This document shows, one piece after another, positions 1 through 8,730 of a stretch of 64,000 nt of DNA. Under the pieces are notes generated by a model. That model ran no database searches, was not told the origin of the DNA, and was given only the letters and a program-made list of their open reading frames with translations. The stretch spans positions 1-64,000 of the forward strand of contig JAUMVK010000017.1 in assembly GCA_030530205.1 (NCBI GenBank), in the 5' to 3' direction. The stretch's first letter is position 1. Every line of letters begins with the position of its first letter. A program made the translations under genes and the position numbers. The DNA is from RGIG3701 sp030530205. Its GTDB lineage: Bacteria > Planctomycetota > Planctomycetia > Pirellulales > Thermoguttaceae.

Positions 1-18
1 ACTTGAAACTGAAAACTT

Positions 19-1404
19 TTACCCGAGGTACGCGCCCTGTTCTTTCAGCACGCGGCGAACTTCGTCCAAGTTCACGTCACGGGCGGTGCAGTTCTGCTTG
101 ACGGCGCACGCGGCCGCGACGCCAGCGGAATGGCCGGAAGACCAGCAGTTCGGAATGACGCGGAGCAGCTCGGACATGTTGGGGGCGCCGCAAATACTGC
201 GTCCACCGGTCAGAATGTTTTCGACGTTCTTCGAGATCAGCGAGCCGTAGGGGATCTGCCAGCCGATGTGGTCGCCTTGCCACGCGCCGCCGTAACCGAC
301 GCAGGAGTCGAACGTCTGCCCGGCCTTGGCGCCTTCGAGCGTCATTTCTTCGGTCCCTTCCAGCACGCGCGTGATGCGGACGCCGAGCTGGGGGGCGGTC
401 TCCATCAGGAACACGTCCTCGCAACCGGGCGTATTCTTGAGGTTCATGTAGTTCTTCCAGATCTGGCGGCGGCTGTTCAGTTCGAGCCTCGTCAGCTCAC
501 GAACGTCCAGCCCGTCCGCGTCGGGGCCCTGCATGTTGAGCCAGCGCACGCCTTTGATCGGGGTAATGTCGCCAATGTACGGGACCTTCGTGCCCGGTTC
601 GACGTGAATTTTGTCCGTATTTCCCAGACGGCACGGCAGACCGATGTGGTACAGACGGCGCGTGTAGGCGCAGCCGGCGTAAGCGAAAACGTCGCCGTCC
701 CCCGTCGTATCGATCACCTGTTTGGCGAGGATCGCCTGGGGGCCAAGTTTCGTCTGAATGACCGCGCCCTTGACGACCGGATTACCGGTTTTCGCGTCGG
801 GAGAGTCGTCCACGATCGCGTCGATCGCCCAGCTGTGGAGGAACAGTTCGATGTTCGATTCCATCAGCATTTCGACGAGCAGGTACTTGTAAACCTCCGC
901 GTCGATGGTCGGGTTGCGGCCGAAGTTCCGGTTGCAAATACCGTTCGGGAGTTTTTCCAGACGCTGCATCATTTCTTCGCCGAGGCCTTGAACGACCTGG
1001 ACTTTTTCGCCCGCTTTGTTCGTCGTCCAGTGGCCCAGAATGATGAGGACCAGCCCGCCGGTGGCCAGACCACCGAAATGATTGTAGCGTTCGACCAGAG
1101 TGACTTTCACGCCGGCACGGGCCGCAGCGATGGCGGCACAGCAGCCCGCGGGACCGCCGCCGACGACCAGAACGTCCGTCTCGCTGACGGCGGGAATTTC
1201 CGAAGCGGGGCGGGAGACTTTACCCTCGGAGAGCGTGCACGGGACCGCGTCTTTTCCGGTGTATTCCGTGCCGCGCTGGGCGACTTTTTTGGTCACGAAG
1301 TCGGCGCTGGCGTCCTGGCTGGCCGAAACTCCGACCGCCGCGGCGCCCAGACCCAGACCCACGTTTTTGAACCAGTCACGGCGCGAGAGTTCACTGAGTT
1401 TCAT
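19..1404 (-). CDS. Tat-exported FAD-dependent oxidoreductase (FAD_oxidored family)
   Basis: A 461-residue flavoprotein. The N-terminus has a twin-arginine motif (SRRDWF, residues 7-12) followed by a small Ala/Gly-rich hydrophobic stretch, so export in folded form through Tat is likely. A Rossmann dinucleotide-binding motif (VVGGGPAGCCAA, about residues 80-90) and an acidic end to the next strand (LVER) fit FAD binding. A Gly-rich C-terminal block (GGRSICG) is typical of this family, which is expanded in Planctomycetes and Lentisphaerae and often lies in glycan-use loci. The substrate cannot be read from the sequence. The start is well supported by AAGGAG seven bases upstream and by a promoter at 1477-1505. 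The gene appears monocistronic. The few bases beyond its stop (1-18) resemble the arm of one of the palindromic repeats found elsewhere here. Confidence 0.88.
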   Translation of the reverse strand: MKLSELSRRDWFKNVGLGLGAAAVGVSASQDASADFVTKKVAQRGTEYTGKDAVPCTLSEGKVSRPASEIPAVSETDVLVVGGGPAGCCAAIAAARAGVKVTLVERYNHFGGLATGGLVLIILGHWTTNKAGEKVQVVQGLGEEMMQRLEKLPNGICNRNFGRNPTIDAEVYKYLLVEMLMESNIELFLHSWAIDAIVDDSPDAKTGNPVVKGAVIQTKLGPQAILAKQVIDTTGDGDVFAYAGCAYTRRLYHIGLPCRLGNTDKIHVEPGTKVPYIGDITPIKGVRWLNMQGPDADGLDVRELTRLELNSRRQIWKNYMNLKNTPGCEDVFLMETAPQLGVRITRVLEGTEEMTLEGAKAGQTFDSCVGYGGAWQGDHIGWQIPYGSLISKNVENILTGGRSICGAPNMSELLRVIPNCWSSGHSAGVAAACAVKQNCTARDVNLDEVRRVLKEQGAYLG

Positions 1405-1476
1405 CTTTAACTCCTTGTTTCGTCACAAAAGGAAGGGGTGAGGAAAATTTTGTACGTCAGAAAATCAAGTAAGTCA

Positions 1477-1505
1477 ATTTTACCATGTGGGGGGAGGAAT
1501 GTCAA
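1477..1505 (-). promoter_or_regulatory. Sigma70-type promoter for the FAD oxidoreductase
   Basis: On the minus strand TTGACA (1505-1500) is followed after 17 bases by TAAAAT (1482-1477). Transcription would start near 1470, giving a leader of about 65 bases before the ATG at 1404. Confidence 0.75.
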
Positions 1506-1522
1506 GTGGGGAGGGAAAAAAA

Positions 1523-1625
1523 GTGAGGAGTTAGGAGTTAGGAGTTAGAAAAGCTTCGGCTTTTTACGGCTTAAAATCATTCTGAAGCCAACGTTACGTG
1601 CCAGCGTCAACTCCTAACTCCTCAC
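1523..1625. repeat. Palindromic intergenic element with heptamer arms
   Basis: About 103 bp. The left arm holds four heptamers (GTGAGGA, GTTAGGA twice, GTTAGAA; 1523-1550) and the right arm (AACTCCTAACTCCTCAC, 1609-1625) is its reverse complement. Inside is a small hairpin AAAAGC-TTCG-GCTTTT (about 1549-1565) next to a T run, and a segment with GTTACG and GCGTCAAC that recurs in other gaps of this window. It lies directly after the stop of the deacetylase gene and before the promoter of the FAD gene, so it could act as a terminator. Confidence 0.75.
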
Positions 1626-1655
1626 ACCACCATCCACACTCAAAAACGGCTCCGC

Positions 1656-3545
1656 CTACTGCGCGAACGGCACGAATCGGACCATCTCGCCGTCCTCTTT
1701 TTTGAGGCTGATCTCGCTCTTTCGGACGCCATAGCCGGCTCCTTTCAGGACGTAGATCAGGCGGTTGACGCCGGGCTGGGCTTTCAGAGTGATGCCGTGA
1801 TGGTGGACCTCGACCGGATCCCCGTTCAGGAAGACGTTCTTCAGATTGTACGGGTCGGTCACCTGGAACGTACAGTCGGCGGCATTCTGCGCGTCGGCCT
1901 CGAACTGCACGGCATAAACGGCCATTCCGCCGCTCCACTCGATGTGGCATTCCATGACGTACGGCGCGATCTTCCCACTGCGGTCACACGGGAGCCACTT
2001 CGTAAATTCCTCGTCGCTGAGGTCCTGAAGCGCCGCGTTCAGCCGGGACGAGGCCGCCAGTTTCTCCTCGTCGAAAAATTTCTCGTCGCAAACGCCGACG
2101 GTCATGGCCGTGGTGCGGGGGACGGCCTGCTGGAGCTCCGGCTGGTCGAGCGTCACGGTGCTATAGACGCGCATGGGCTCGCCATTGAGGCGGAAGTCGC
2201 ACTGGTTCACGACGTACAGCGCGTCGCAGGCGTGGATCGGGTCGTCATCCTGCTCGCCCAGTTCCAGGTCAAACGTGGTTTTACCCTTGGAGTCCAGCCG
2301 GACCGGTTTCACCTGAACGCCGTTTTTCCAGCGCAGCGGAAGGCGGACGGTGCAGACCAGATTTTCGACTTTCTGATCCTCGGTCTCAACCTCGCAGTGC
2401 AGGACGTTTTTCTCGAGGTCCACGCCGGTCAGGATTTTCAGGCCCGGGAACTTCTCGCTGGTGAAGCCGTTTTCGGCGGTCATCAGGCCGATGCGGACCG
2501 GGAGGTCGTTTTTCGCCGGGAGGAGGAACGTCCCATCGGGGTTGACGTCGAGGCGGCGGCCTTTGACCGTAACGCTTTTCGGGACGGGGGTGATCTTCAG
2601 CCCACACGGGACGCAGGCGCCGACGCTTGCCGGGGTGGCGCGCTTCACGGTGAACTCAACGGTCTTTTTGCCCGCGCTTTTGCGGGAGATTTGGGCATTG
2701 AGGAAATTATGCCGCCACGCGCAGTACTCGTCCACGGTGCAGTACCAGTACTCGGGAACGTGCGCTTTGGTGGCGAGGATCTTCGAGAGACGCTGGAACC
2801 CGTCCGGGCCGGACTTTTTCTGCCAGGAGTGGACGCCCAGGACGAAGAACGGCCCCATCGCGCTGAGGTTTCCCGCCTCGAGTTCCTTCACGCCCTGGTC
2901 GAACGTCTTGTTAAAAACCTCGAGCTGCGGGTTGGCGTCGTCGGCGCGGAAGAGCCAACACGTGACGCACTCTTTCGGGTCGAGCTTGGCGCGCTCCTGC
3001 ACGGTCGGCGGTTCGGCCATGCCGTTGATCCCGGCGCGGACGAGCATCTGGCCGATCTTTTGCTCGAAGTCGGGGTCATTGAGCGTACCGGGGAGCGAGA
3101 ACGGGAAGGTGAACGTCGTCACGGGCAGATCCAGCGATGATTCCAGCACAACGCGGTTTTCGGCGATCTCCTGCCAGACGGCGTTCGGGACGAGGGACCC
3201 GAGCCACTGGTGGTTCGTCGTATGAGAGCCGACGGAGCAGCCGTTTTCGACCATGAACTTCACGAATTTCTTGCGGTAGCCCTCGTCCACCTTATTGAGG
3301 TAGAACGTCCCTTTCCACCCGTTTTCGGCCAGGGTCTCGGTCATGAAGTAGTGGTCACCGTTGGTATCGTCCCAGCGGGAGGCGACGGCGAGCGTCTTGC
3401 CGGGAGGAAGCTCGAGTGTTTCTAGTTGAGCAGACTGTGCGTCCTGAACGGAGGCAAACTCGGCTGTGATCGTGGTGGTTCGTTCCCCGGCGAAAACCGT
3501 GCACGCCGTGAGGAAAGCCAGAATAAATGAAAGGAGGTGTTTCAT
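1656..3545 (-). CDS. Secreted polysaccharide deacetylase-like (NodB fold) protein
   Basis: A 629-residue protein if it starts at the ATG at 3545, which opens a clear signal peptide (MKHLLSFILAFLTACTVFAG). A longer open frame exists upstream but its extra residues look untranslated. Residues about 50-250 carry NodB-type metal motifs: an Asp-Asp pair in RWDD (58-60) in place of the usual TFDD, and SHTTNH (107-112) matching the His-x-x-x-His motif. The rest looks like beta-sandwich domains. Expected role is removal of acetyl groups from a polysaccharide in the periplasm or at the surface, although many such proteins with extra C-terminal domains have unknown substrates. No strong Shine-Dalgarno site is seen. 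The palindrome at 1523-1625 follows the stop. Confidence 0.72.
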   Translation of the reverse strand: MKHLLSFILAFLTACTVFAGERTTTITAEFASVQDAQSAQLETLELPPGKTLAVASRWDDTNGDHYFMTETLAENGWKGTFYLNKVDEGYRKKFVKFMVENGCSVGSHTTNHQWLGSLVPNAVWQEIAENRVVLESSLDLPVTTFTFPFSLPGTLNDPDFEQKIGQMLVRAGINGMAEPPTVQERAKLDPKECVTCWLFRADDANPQLEVFNKTFDQGVKELEAGNLSAMGPFFVLGVHSWQKKSGPDGFQRLSKILATKAHVPEYWYCTVDEYCAWRHNFLNAQISRKSAGKKTVEFTVKRATPASVGACVPCGLKITPVPKSVTVKGRRLDVNPDGTFLLPAKNDLPVRIGLMTAENGFTSEKFPGLKILTGVDLEKNVLHCEVETEDQKVENLVCTVRLPLRWKNGVQVKPVRLDSKGKTTFDLELGEQDDDPIHACDALYVVNQCDFRLNGEPMRVYSTVTLDQPELQQAVPRTTAMTVGVCDEKFFDEEKLAASSRLNAALQDLSDEEFTKWLPCDRSGKIAPYVMECHIEWSGGMAVYAVQFEADAQNAADCTFQVTDPYNLKNVFLNGDPVEVHHHGITLKAQPGVNRLIYVLKGAGYGVRKSEISLKKEDGEMVRFVPFAQ

Positions 3546-3634
3546 GATTCGGGTCCATTTTAAAGGGTGAATGAAAACAGAATACTTCAGTTTAACACAA
3601 GAGAGAGAAAAATACAAGAGGGGGGGGAGAAAAG

Positions 3635-3751
3635 GGTGGATTGTTGAGAGTGGAGTTGGAAAAGCCTTCGGCTTTTTATAGGTTACACTCTTTTTTCAGG
3701 CAACGTAACGCCAGAGCGTCAACTCCACCCCCCACTCTCAACCATCCACAC
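3635..3751. repeat. Palindromic intergenic element, same family
   Basis: Arms around 3635-3659 and 3719-3751 are reverse complements with a few mismatches (core GTTGAGAGTGG and CCACTCTCAAC). The interior has hairpin AAAAGCC-TTC-GGCTTTT (3660-3676) followed by a T run, then GTAACG and GCGTCAAC as in the element at 1523-1625. The arms are a different sequence, but the interior matches. It begins four bases after the stop of the autotransporter gene and probably terminates it. Confidence 0.72.
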
Positions 3752-3754
3752 TGT

Positions 3755-6700
3755 TTAGAAGTTAAACTGGATCCCGCCGTTTCCACTGTGAATATTGGAC
3801 TGGTCGGAAAAGTATCCGTCATAACCACCGAAAAGGGTCACTTTGTCGGAAATCATCCAGGAAAGTGTCGCACCAACGTTGAAGTAATGATCGCCGAGCC
3901 ACGCCCCTACGCACTGCATGGTGTCACGGGTACTAACGAAACGGGCCTCGGAAGTGGTCGGTCCCGAATCATCGAGTTGAATGGCGTAGAACGCTTTTAC
4001 ATTCAGGACCAGAGTGTCAGTTGGCGCAAAGTCGAGTTTTCCACCCATTCTGGCGTATGTCCAAGTGTCGTCGTTCTTCTTGTAAAACAGGGCGTAGCTT
4101 CCTTCTTCGATTGCTTCATCCTGCCAGATACATTCCGTATCCACTGCAAAGAGCGGGCGAATGACGAGCCGGTTGAAGAAGAACGGTCGGGCAATTTCTG
4201 CGCTGGCTGTCAGGCCGGAACCTCTAAACGACGATTTGGCGCTTCCGAAATCTGTCAGGTTACGTTCCATATCGTAATCGGAAAGTGTATAGCTCAACAT
4301 TCCTTTGAGTTCAAAACCAGCCCACAGCTTGTAGCCGGCGTAAATACCGAAGGAATAGTTATCCGCGCTGGCGGTTTCATGGTCTTCCTTGAGTTCGGGA
4401 TTCCCGTAGTGGAAGAACGCGCCGGCGGCGAAATAATCCTCAAAAGCGCAATCCATACCGATGGCGAGGTTAAACGCATCCATGTCGTAACCGTCGCGGC
4501 CTTTGGCGTTCATGCCGCGGTAGCCGGCCTTGAACCACGCAGAATATTGCTCGTTATAACTGTTGAAAGGCGATTTGGGACCGAGGTACGCGCTGTTGCC
4601 AGCGTTCCACGAAATGCGATCTTCAACGGTGTTCCATAGGCTCTGGCGCGCCAGTTGCAGCGAGTTCGCACGAACGTTGAAGAAATGCTCGTTCAGGGAA
4701 AGCCCGAGGTACTGCGTCGCGGCGCCCGTTTCGGAGTCCGTCTCGATCCGCTGGCTGTAGCGGAAGAGCGTTTCTTTGTCAGGGGAGGTTTCTTCATCCG
4801 GGAGTTTCCACTCGCCTGTGATTCCCTCATCCGCCGTGGCAATGGCCCATTCCGTGTCGGTCGTAATGTCACCGGTGAAGCCCCAGTAAAGTTCCGACCC
4901 GTTCTGGATCGTTAACGCACCGTCCGTGACCGTAATTGGCGAGGTTGCAGTTCCGTCCGGGTTCAGGACCAGCGAGTAGGCCGATTTGTCGAAGGTCAGA
5001 TTCCCGGTGACGTTCAGGCCGTTAGCGTGGTAACCATCCTGGTATGCGTCCACGAAACTGTTCGTGATGGTCACGTCGTCGGCGGTGATCCGGGAGTCCG
5101 CACCCGTCAGGCTCAGCGTGGTGTCGGTGATGTTTACCGTCTTGCCGTTCAGCTCGGCTTTCGGGCCGAAATTGATGTACGTGCCGTCGGAAACGGTCAA
5201 ATCGTTGGCGGCGTTGATTTTCGAGCCGTTATTCATCTGAAGGAACGAGGCCTCGACTGCCACGTCCTTGGCCGCCATCTGGGCGTTCTGATCGAGCAGG
5301 GCGTAGGAGTTCAGCGCGCCGGTTTCGTCCGTGCCGTAAAGGTCCTTCAGGGTGATGGAGCCGTTACCTTCGGCCTTGAGGTCTTCCTCAAGCGGAGAGT
5401 TCGAGCCGTAAAGGACGAACGTGGAGTTCGGGTCGCCAAATTCGACAGTGCCGGTGCTTCCTTCCTGCTCGCCGGCGACCAGGTTTTGGGCGTAGATGCT
5501 TCCTTTCGTTTTCAGCTCGGCGTTACTGCCGTCTTCCTTGCCGACGATGAGGTTTTTGGCCGCCACGCTGCCAGTGCCCGTAAGCGAGGCCGTGCCGGCT
5601 TTGCCCAGGACGAAATCGTTGTAGATGTACCCGGAGCCGGAAACGAAGGACCCGCCCATGATCGCTCCGCCGTTGAGCGTGATGTTGGCCGTGGAGCCCG
5701 CATCGGCCGCCGCGATGATCCCGGCGTCGCCGCTGACTGAGTTGTTCTCGTTGATCGTCATGTTCACGGTCGAGTTTTCCGTCCCGATCGTGAGTTTGGA
5801 CTGTTCCTGGCCCTGGATCCCGACCTGCATGTAGCCCCAGTTTTCGGCTTCGAGGTTCACGTTCACGGTTCCGGAACCGGTGCCGAGGGTCATGTTCCCG
5901 CAGGAGTCGAGCGAGGCCGCGTCTTTCAGGGTGATGTTGACTTCACCGTTCCCGCCGACGATGGCGTCCGCGTTGGTCGTAAAGACCGCCTGCCCGATCG
6001 TCTGGCCTTCGTTTTCGTACACGCCCTTCGCGTCGATGTTCAGTTTGGAGCCCGCATCGGCCAAAAGGGAGAGATTTCCGGTCTGGGGCTGGATCCAACC
6101 CTCGCCGTTCATGTTGACGTTCAGATTATTGCCGTCAGTGGCCTTCATCGTCAGCGCGCCGTTGGGCTGGATGTAGCCGCCTTCGTTGGTCGTGATGTTG
6201 AGCGTCAGGTCGCCGCCGTCGGTCTGGATGAGCAGATCGTCCGAAGCGCTGGCGGTTTCATCGTCGCCGTCGTTCGCGGTGATCAGGGCGCCTTCGGAGA
6301 GGTTGATCGTCCCGTTCCCTTTGATTTGCGGCGTGGCAAGGATGGAACGGTACTGCGCGCCGTATTCCTCATCGACCTGGCTCCCCTTGACGGTCAGTGT
6401 GCTGCCGTCGAGCCGGGTCTCGCCCGCCACCTGGACGTTGGAGAGGCCGGAGATTTCCATGTCGCCGGAATGATCGCCCGTCACGGTCACGCCGGACGCA
6501 TTCGACGCGGTGAGCGCCCCGGTGAAATTCCCGTTCACGTACATCGTGCTCTGGTCGAGCGTCGTGGGGTTGGTGTTCGTGTAGTCGTGCTGGATCTCGA
6601 TCGTTGAGTTATTCGACGCGCTCAGGCTTCCGGTCGGGGAAAGCGTCGAGTTCTGGTCCACATACAGACCGCCCGACGTAATGGAAAGCGTGTCTCCCAT

Positions 6701-7189
6701 CGCGACGGTGGAGTGGTCCAGAGCGAGCGTCATGCCGCTGATGTTGTTCAGCTTGGCGCTCGAGTCGGTCGGAGAGTTGGTGATGTCGGTCAGACGGATG
6801 GTCCCGTACGTGGCCCCTGTGTTGACCAGATCGGTGAAGGCGAACTGGCTGGAAGAAATGCCGTCGCCGGTGATTCCGAGCACGGGCGTGCCGCTTTCCG
6901 ACTCGTTAAAGAAGAAGCCGCTCGAGGCCCCCTGGCGCAGGTCGTACTGATTCAGGCTCAGCTCGTGTGAGCCGGAAATCGCCAGTCCGTTGCCGCCCAG
7001 CGTGATACCGGCCGTCTGGCTCACCTCGGTCGTCTCCGGGTTATTCAGCGCGCTGAAAAGCGAGTCGTAATCGCCCACTTCCGTGACTGCCCCGAAGCCC
7101 GGAACCGCCGATGTCCCAAAAAGACTCAACGCCAGAAAAAAGGCCAAACGACGAAAACCGCGTACCCGATGAAAATTTTTGGAATCCAT
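3755..7189 (-). CDS. Autotransporter with beta-helical passenger and outer-membrane barrel
   Basis: 1144 residues. Residues 1 to about 33 are a signal peptide (basic start, then hydrophobic FFLALSLFGTSAVPGFGA). Residues about 40-850 are rich in Gly, Asn, Thr, Ser and short hydrophobic strands with many recurring patterns such as LTVSDG, NVTGNLTF and GSITL, typical of a right-handed beta-helix passenger. Residues about 870-1144 alternate aromatic and polar residues and end in GGIQFNF with a terminal Phe, the signature of an autotransporter barrel recognised by BamA. It would place the passenger on the cell surface. The function of the passenger (adhesion, glycan binding) is not readable. GGAGAG lies upstream of the start. 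The gene stands alone between a terminator (7375-7392) and a palindrome (3635-3751). Confidence 0.85.
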   Translation of the reverse strand: MDSKNFHRVRGFRRLAFFLALSLFGTSAVPGFGAVTEVGDYDSLFSALNNPETTEVSQTAGITLGGNGLAISGSHELSLNQYDLRQGASSGFFFNESESGTPVLGITGDGISSSQFAFTDLVNTGATYGTIRLTDITNSPTDSSAKLNNISGMTLALDHSTVAMGDTLSITSGGLYVDQNSTLSPTGSLSASNNSTIEIQHDYTNTNPTTLDQSTMYVNGNFTGALTASNASGVTVTGDHSGDMEISGLSNVQVAGETRLDGSTLTVKGSQVDEEYGAQYRSILATPQIKGNGTINLSEGALITANDGDDETASASDDLLIQTDGGDLTLNITTNEGGYIQPNGALTMKATDGNNLNVNMNGEGWIQPQTGNLSLLADAGSKLNIDAKGVYENEGQTIGQAVFTTNADAIVGGNGEVNITLKDAASLDSCGNMTLGTGSGTVNVNLEAENWGYMQVGIQGQEQSKLTIGTENSTVNMTINENNSVSGDAGIIAAADAGSTANITLNGGAIMGGSFVSGSGYIYNDFVLGKAGTASLTGTGSVAAKNLIVGKEDGSNAELKTKGSIYAQNLVAGEQEGSTGTVEFGDPNSTFVLYGSNSPLEEDLKAEGNGSITLKDLYGTDETGALNSYALLDQNAQMAAKDVAVEASFLQMNNGSKINAANDLTVSDGTYINFGPKAELNGKTVNITDTTLSLTGADSRITADDVTITNSFVDAYQDGYHANGLNVTGNLTFDKSAYSLVLNPDGTATSPITVTDGALTIQNGSELYWGFTGDITTDTEWAIATADEGITGEWKLPDEETSPDKETLFRYSQRIETDSETGAATQYLGLSLNEHFFNVRANSLQLARQSLWNTVEDRISWNAGNSAYLGPKSPFNSYNEQYSAWFKAGYRGMNAKGRDGYDMDAFNLAIGMDCAFEDYFAAGAFFHYGNPELKEDHETASADNYSFGIYAGYKLWAGFELKGMLSYTLSDYDMERNLTDFGSAKSSFRGSGLTASAEIARPFFFNRLVIRPLFAVDTECIWQDEAIEEGSYALFYKKNDDTWTYARMGGKLDFAPTDTLVLNVKAFYAIQLDDSGPTTSEARFVSTRDTMQCVGAWLGDHYFNVGATLSWMISDKVTLFGGYDGYFSDQSNIHSGNGGIQFNF

Positions 7190-7374
7190 TCCAATTCTCT
7201 CCAGTTTCGATAATTCGGACCAGTGAAAATTTCCCTATTATCACTGCTTTTGCGTTTATCGGTATAAATTGCCAAGAGAGTTTAGGAAATATCAGAAAAA
7301 ATCCTTTTAATCCTCAGATTTTATCCAGACTGCCAGTGCTAAACACAAAATCAGCAAGAAAGCTCAGGACGAAA

Positions 7375-7392
7375 AAGGCCCTGCGGGGCCTT
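7375..7392 (-). terminator. Intrinsic terminator of the PP-loop ATPase gene
   Basis: Read on the minus strand, a stem AAGGCCCC / GGGCCTT with a three-base loop is followed immediately by TTTCG preceded by two more T. It lies about 45 bases after the stop at 7437 and separates this gene from the autotransporter. Confidence 0.65.
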
Positions 7393-7436
7393 ATTCGGGT
7401 TAATTCTTCACTGGATGCGGCGCTTCAGGAATAGGC

Positions 7437-8444
7437 TCACAGCGTCCTGAACCGTTCCCGGTCAAAACCCTCGGTCGGCGTGAAGGGCACGACGGTCTGT
7501 TCCGTTTTGTGGTACTCGTCCAGCAAAATGGTCTCCGGGGCTTTGGGCGCATTTTTGGAGTAGGCGACCTGGAGGTCCAGCGCAAAACGGCGCGTTTCGT
7601 CGTCGATCCTGCCGATGAGCATGACGCTCGGCCCCATGTAATTGTTCGGCTCCCAGTAGATCACGTCGTCCCGGTCCTGCGCGTGTTCGTGGAAGGCCGC
7701 CGAAAGGGCGTCGCAGTCAGACTCCCGCCGACCCATGATCACCCGGGCCGTGCGGTCAAACCGGAAGTGGCGGCCGCAGCGCAGAAGCGCGTACTCCCAG
7801 ATTTCGGTCCGGTCGGTCTCATGCCGAAGCAGATCCCGGACGCGCGGCGCGAAGGAGATCTCCGTCAGGACACACCCGGCCATGGCGTTCTTCGGGTTTT
7901 CGATCCCGAGCTCCTTCCCGAGCTGGTGCAGCGGCCCCCGGGCACGGCCGGAAAGGGCGTAAAGCTGCGACCGGTCCACGATCCCGGTGAGCTCGGCCTC
8001 GGTGGGTGGGAGGAGCTGGCCGCAGATCGGGCGGATGAGCCGGCCCTTCAGACCGCTGTGGTACTCGAGCATTTCGAGGTGGTGGCGCTGCTGGCTCATC
8101 GGGCGCTGGCCGAGGACCTCGCCGGTGATCACGATGTCGGCGCCGACCTCGTCGAAGAGCTCCTTCGCCCGGTGGATCATGTACAGGTGGCAGTCGAGGC
8201 ACGGGTTCACGCCCTTGCCGTAGCCGTAGCGCGGGTGGCGGACCATCTCGATGTACGAGGCGTCCGTATGAACGAAGCGGCACTCAATGCCGAGCATTTC
8301 GGCACATTCGCGGGCCGCAGCCGAAGTGTCGCAGAAAGGGGTGATGACGTTCAGCCCCACGACCTCAAAACCCTGCTTCTGCATGATCTTGATGGCCAGG
8401 AGACTGTCAAAGCCGCCGGAAAGGAGTGCGATCGCTTTTTTCAT
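7437..8444 (-). CDS. PP-loop ATPase, MnmA/ThiI-like tRNA thiolation family
   Basis: 335 residues. The PP-loop SGGFDS (residues 9-14) marks the adenylating N-type ATP pyrophosphatase fold used by tRNA thiolases. Candidate sulfur-relay cysteines are Cys82 and Cys85 (PCLDC) and Cys191 (AGCVLTE), comparable with the two catalytic cysteines of MnmA/ThiI enzymes. The arrangement fits a shortened thiouridylase-like family seen in many anaerobes; 2-thiouridine or 4-thiouridine formation is the likely job, but the exact target base cannot be decided. The C-terminal third is unlike classical MnmA. It has its own promoter (8584-8611), a long leader of about 130 bases filled by a palindromic repeat, and a terminator. 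Confidence 0.72.
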   Translation of the reverse strand: MKKAIALLSGGFDSLLAIKIMQKQGFEVVGLNVITPFCDTSAAARECAEMLGIECRFVHTDASYIEMVRHPRYGYGKGVNPCLDCHLYMIHRAKELFDEVGADIVITGEVLGQRPMSQQRHHLEMLEYHSGLKGRLIRPICGQLLPPTEAELTGIVDRSQLYALSGRARGPLHQLGKELGIENPKNAMAGCVLTEISFAPRVRDLLRHETDRTEIWEYALLRCGRHFRFDRTARVIMGRRESDCDALSAAFHEHAQDRDDVIYWEPNNYMGPSVMLIGRIDDETRRFALDLQVAYSKNAPKAPETILLDEYHKTEQTVVPFTPTEGFDRERFRTL

Positions 8445-8446
8445 GG

Positions 8447-8564
8447 TTAGGAGTGAGAAGTTAGGAGTTAGGAGTTTTTGGTCATCAGTTGATCAACTGA
8501 AAGCTGAGAACTGAAAACTTTATTTCGGCGCAGCCGAAACGCTGACGACTGACCACTTAAAAAA
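8447..8564. repeat. Palindromic and heptamer-rich repeat in the PP-loop gene leader
   Basis: Starts with heptamers GTTAGGA, GTGAGAA, GTTAGGA, GTTAGGA, then a perfect 16-bp palindrome TCAGTTGATCAACTGA (8485-8500), a run of GAAAACT-type units, and a hairpin TTTCGGC-GCA-GCCGAAA (8523-8539). The ends GGTCATCAG and CGACTGACC are imperfect inverted copies. It lies between the promoter and the ATG of the PP-loop gene. Confidence 0.6.
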
Positions 8565-8583
8565 GGTGATTTTCTATCCCATC

Positions 8584-8611
8584 ATTTTATATTAATGTCT
8601 TTTTCTGTCAA
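8584..8611 (-). promoter_or_regulatory. Sigma70-type promoter of the PP-loop ATPase gene
   Basis: TTGACA (8611-8606) and TAAAAT (8589-8584) on the minus strand, 16 bases apart. Start of transcription would be near 8577. Confidence 0.7.
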
Positions 8612-8652
8612 TGTGGGGCGCGAAAATTTTCTTAAAAAAAGGTCGGAGGGGG

Positions 8653-8681
8653 TTGACAAATGGCGGGGTTTCGGCTAACAT
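8653..8681 (+). promoter_or_regulatory. Sigma70-type promoter of the FAD/discoidin gene
   Basis: TTGACA (8653-8658), 17 bases, TAACAT (8676-8681). The leader to the ATG at 8882 would be about 195 bases and contains both copies of the 63-bp repeat. Confidence 0.7.
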
Positions 8682-8730
8682 TAATGAGAGTTCAACCACT
8701 TTCCTGCCATAACCCCTCAAGCCTCTCAGA

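Noticed and set aside
1523..1625. Integron attC-like sites because of GTTAGG and CCTAAC-like arms
   Set aside because: The 7-bp core site pattern GTTRRRY/RYYYAAC is not met, the flanking genes are large and not cassette-like, and no integrase gene is present.
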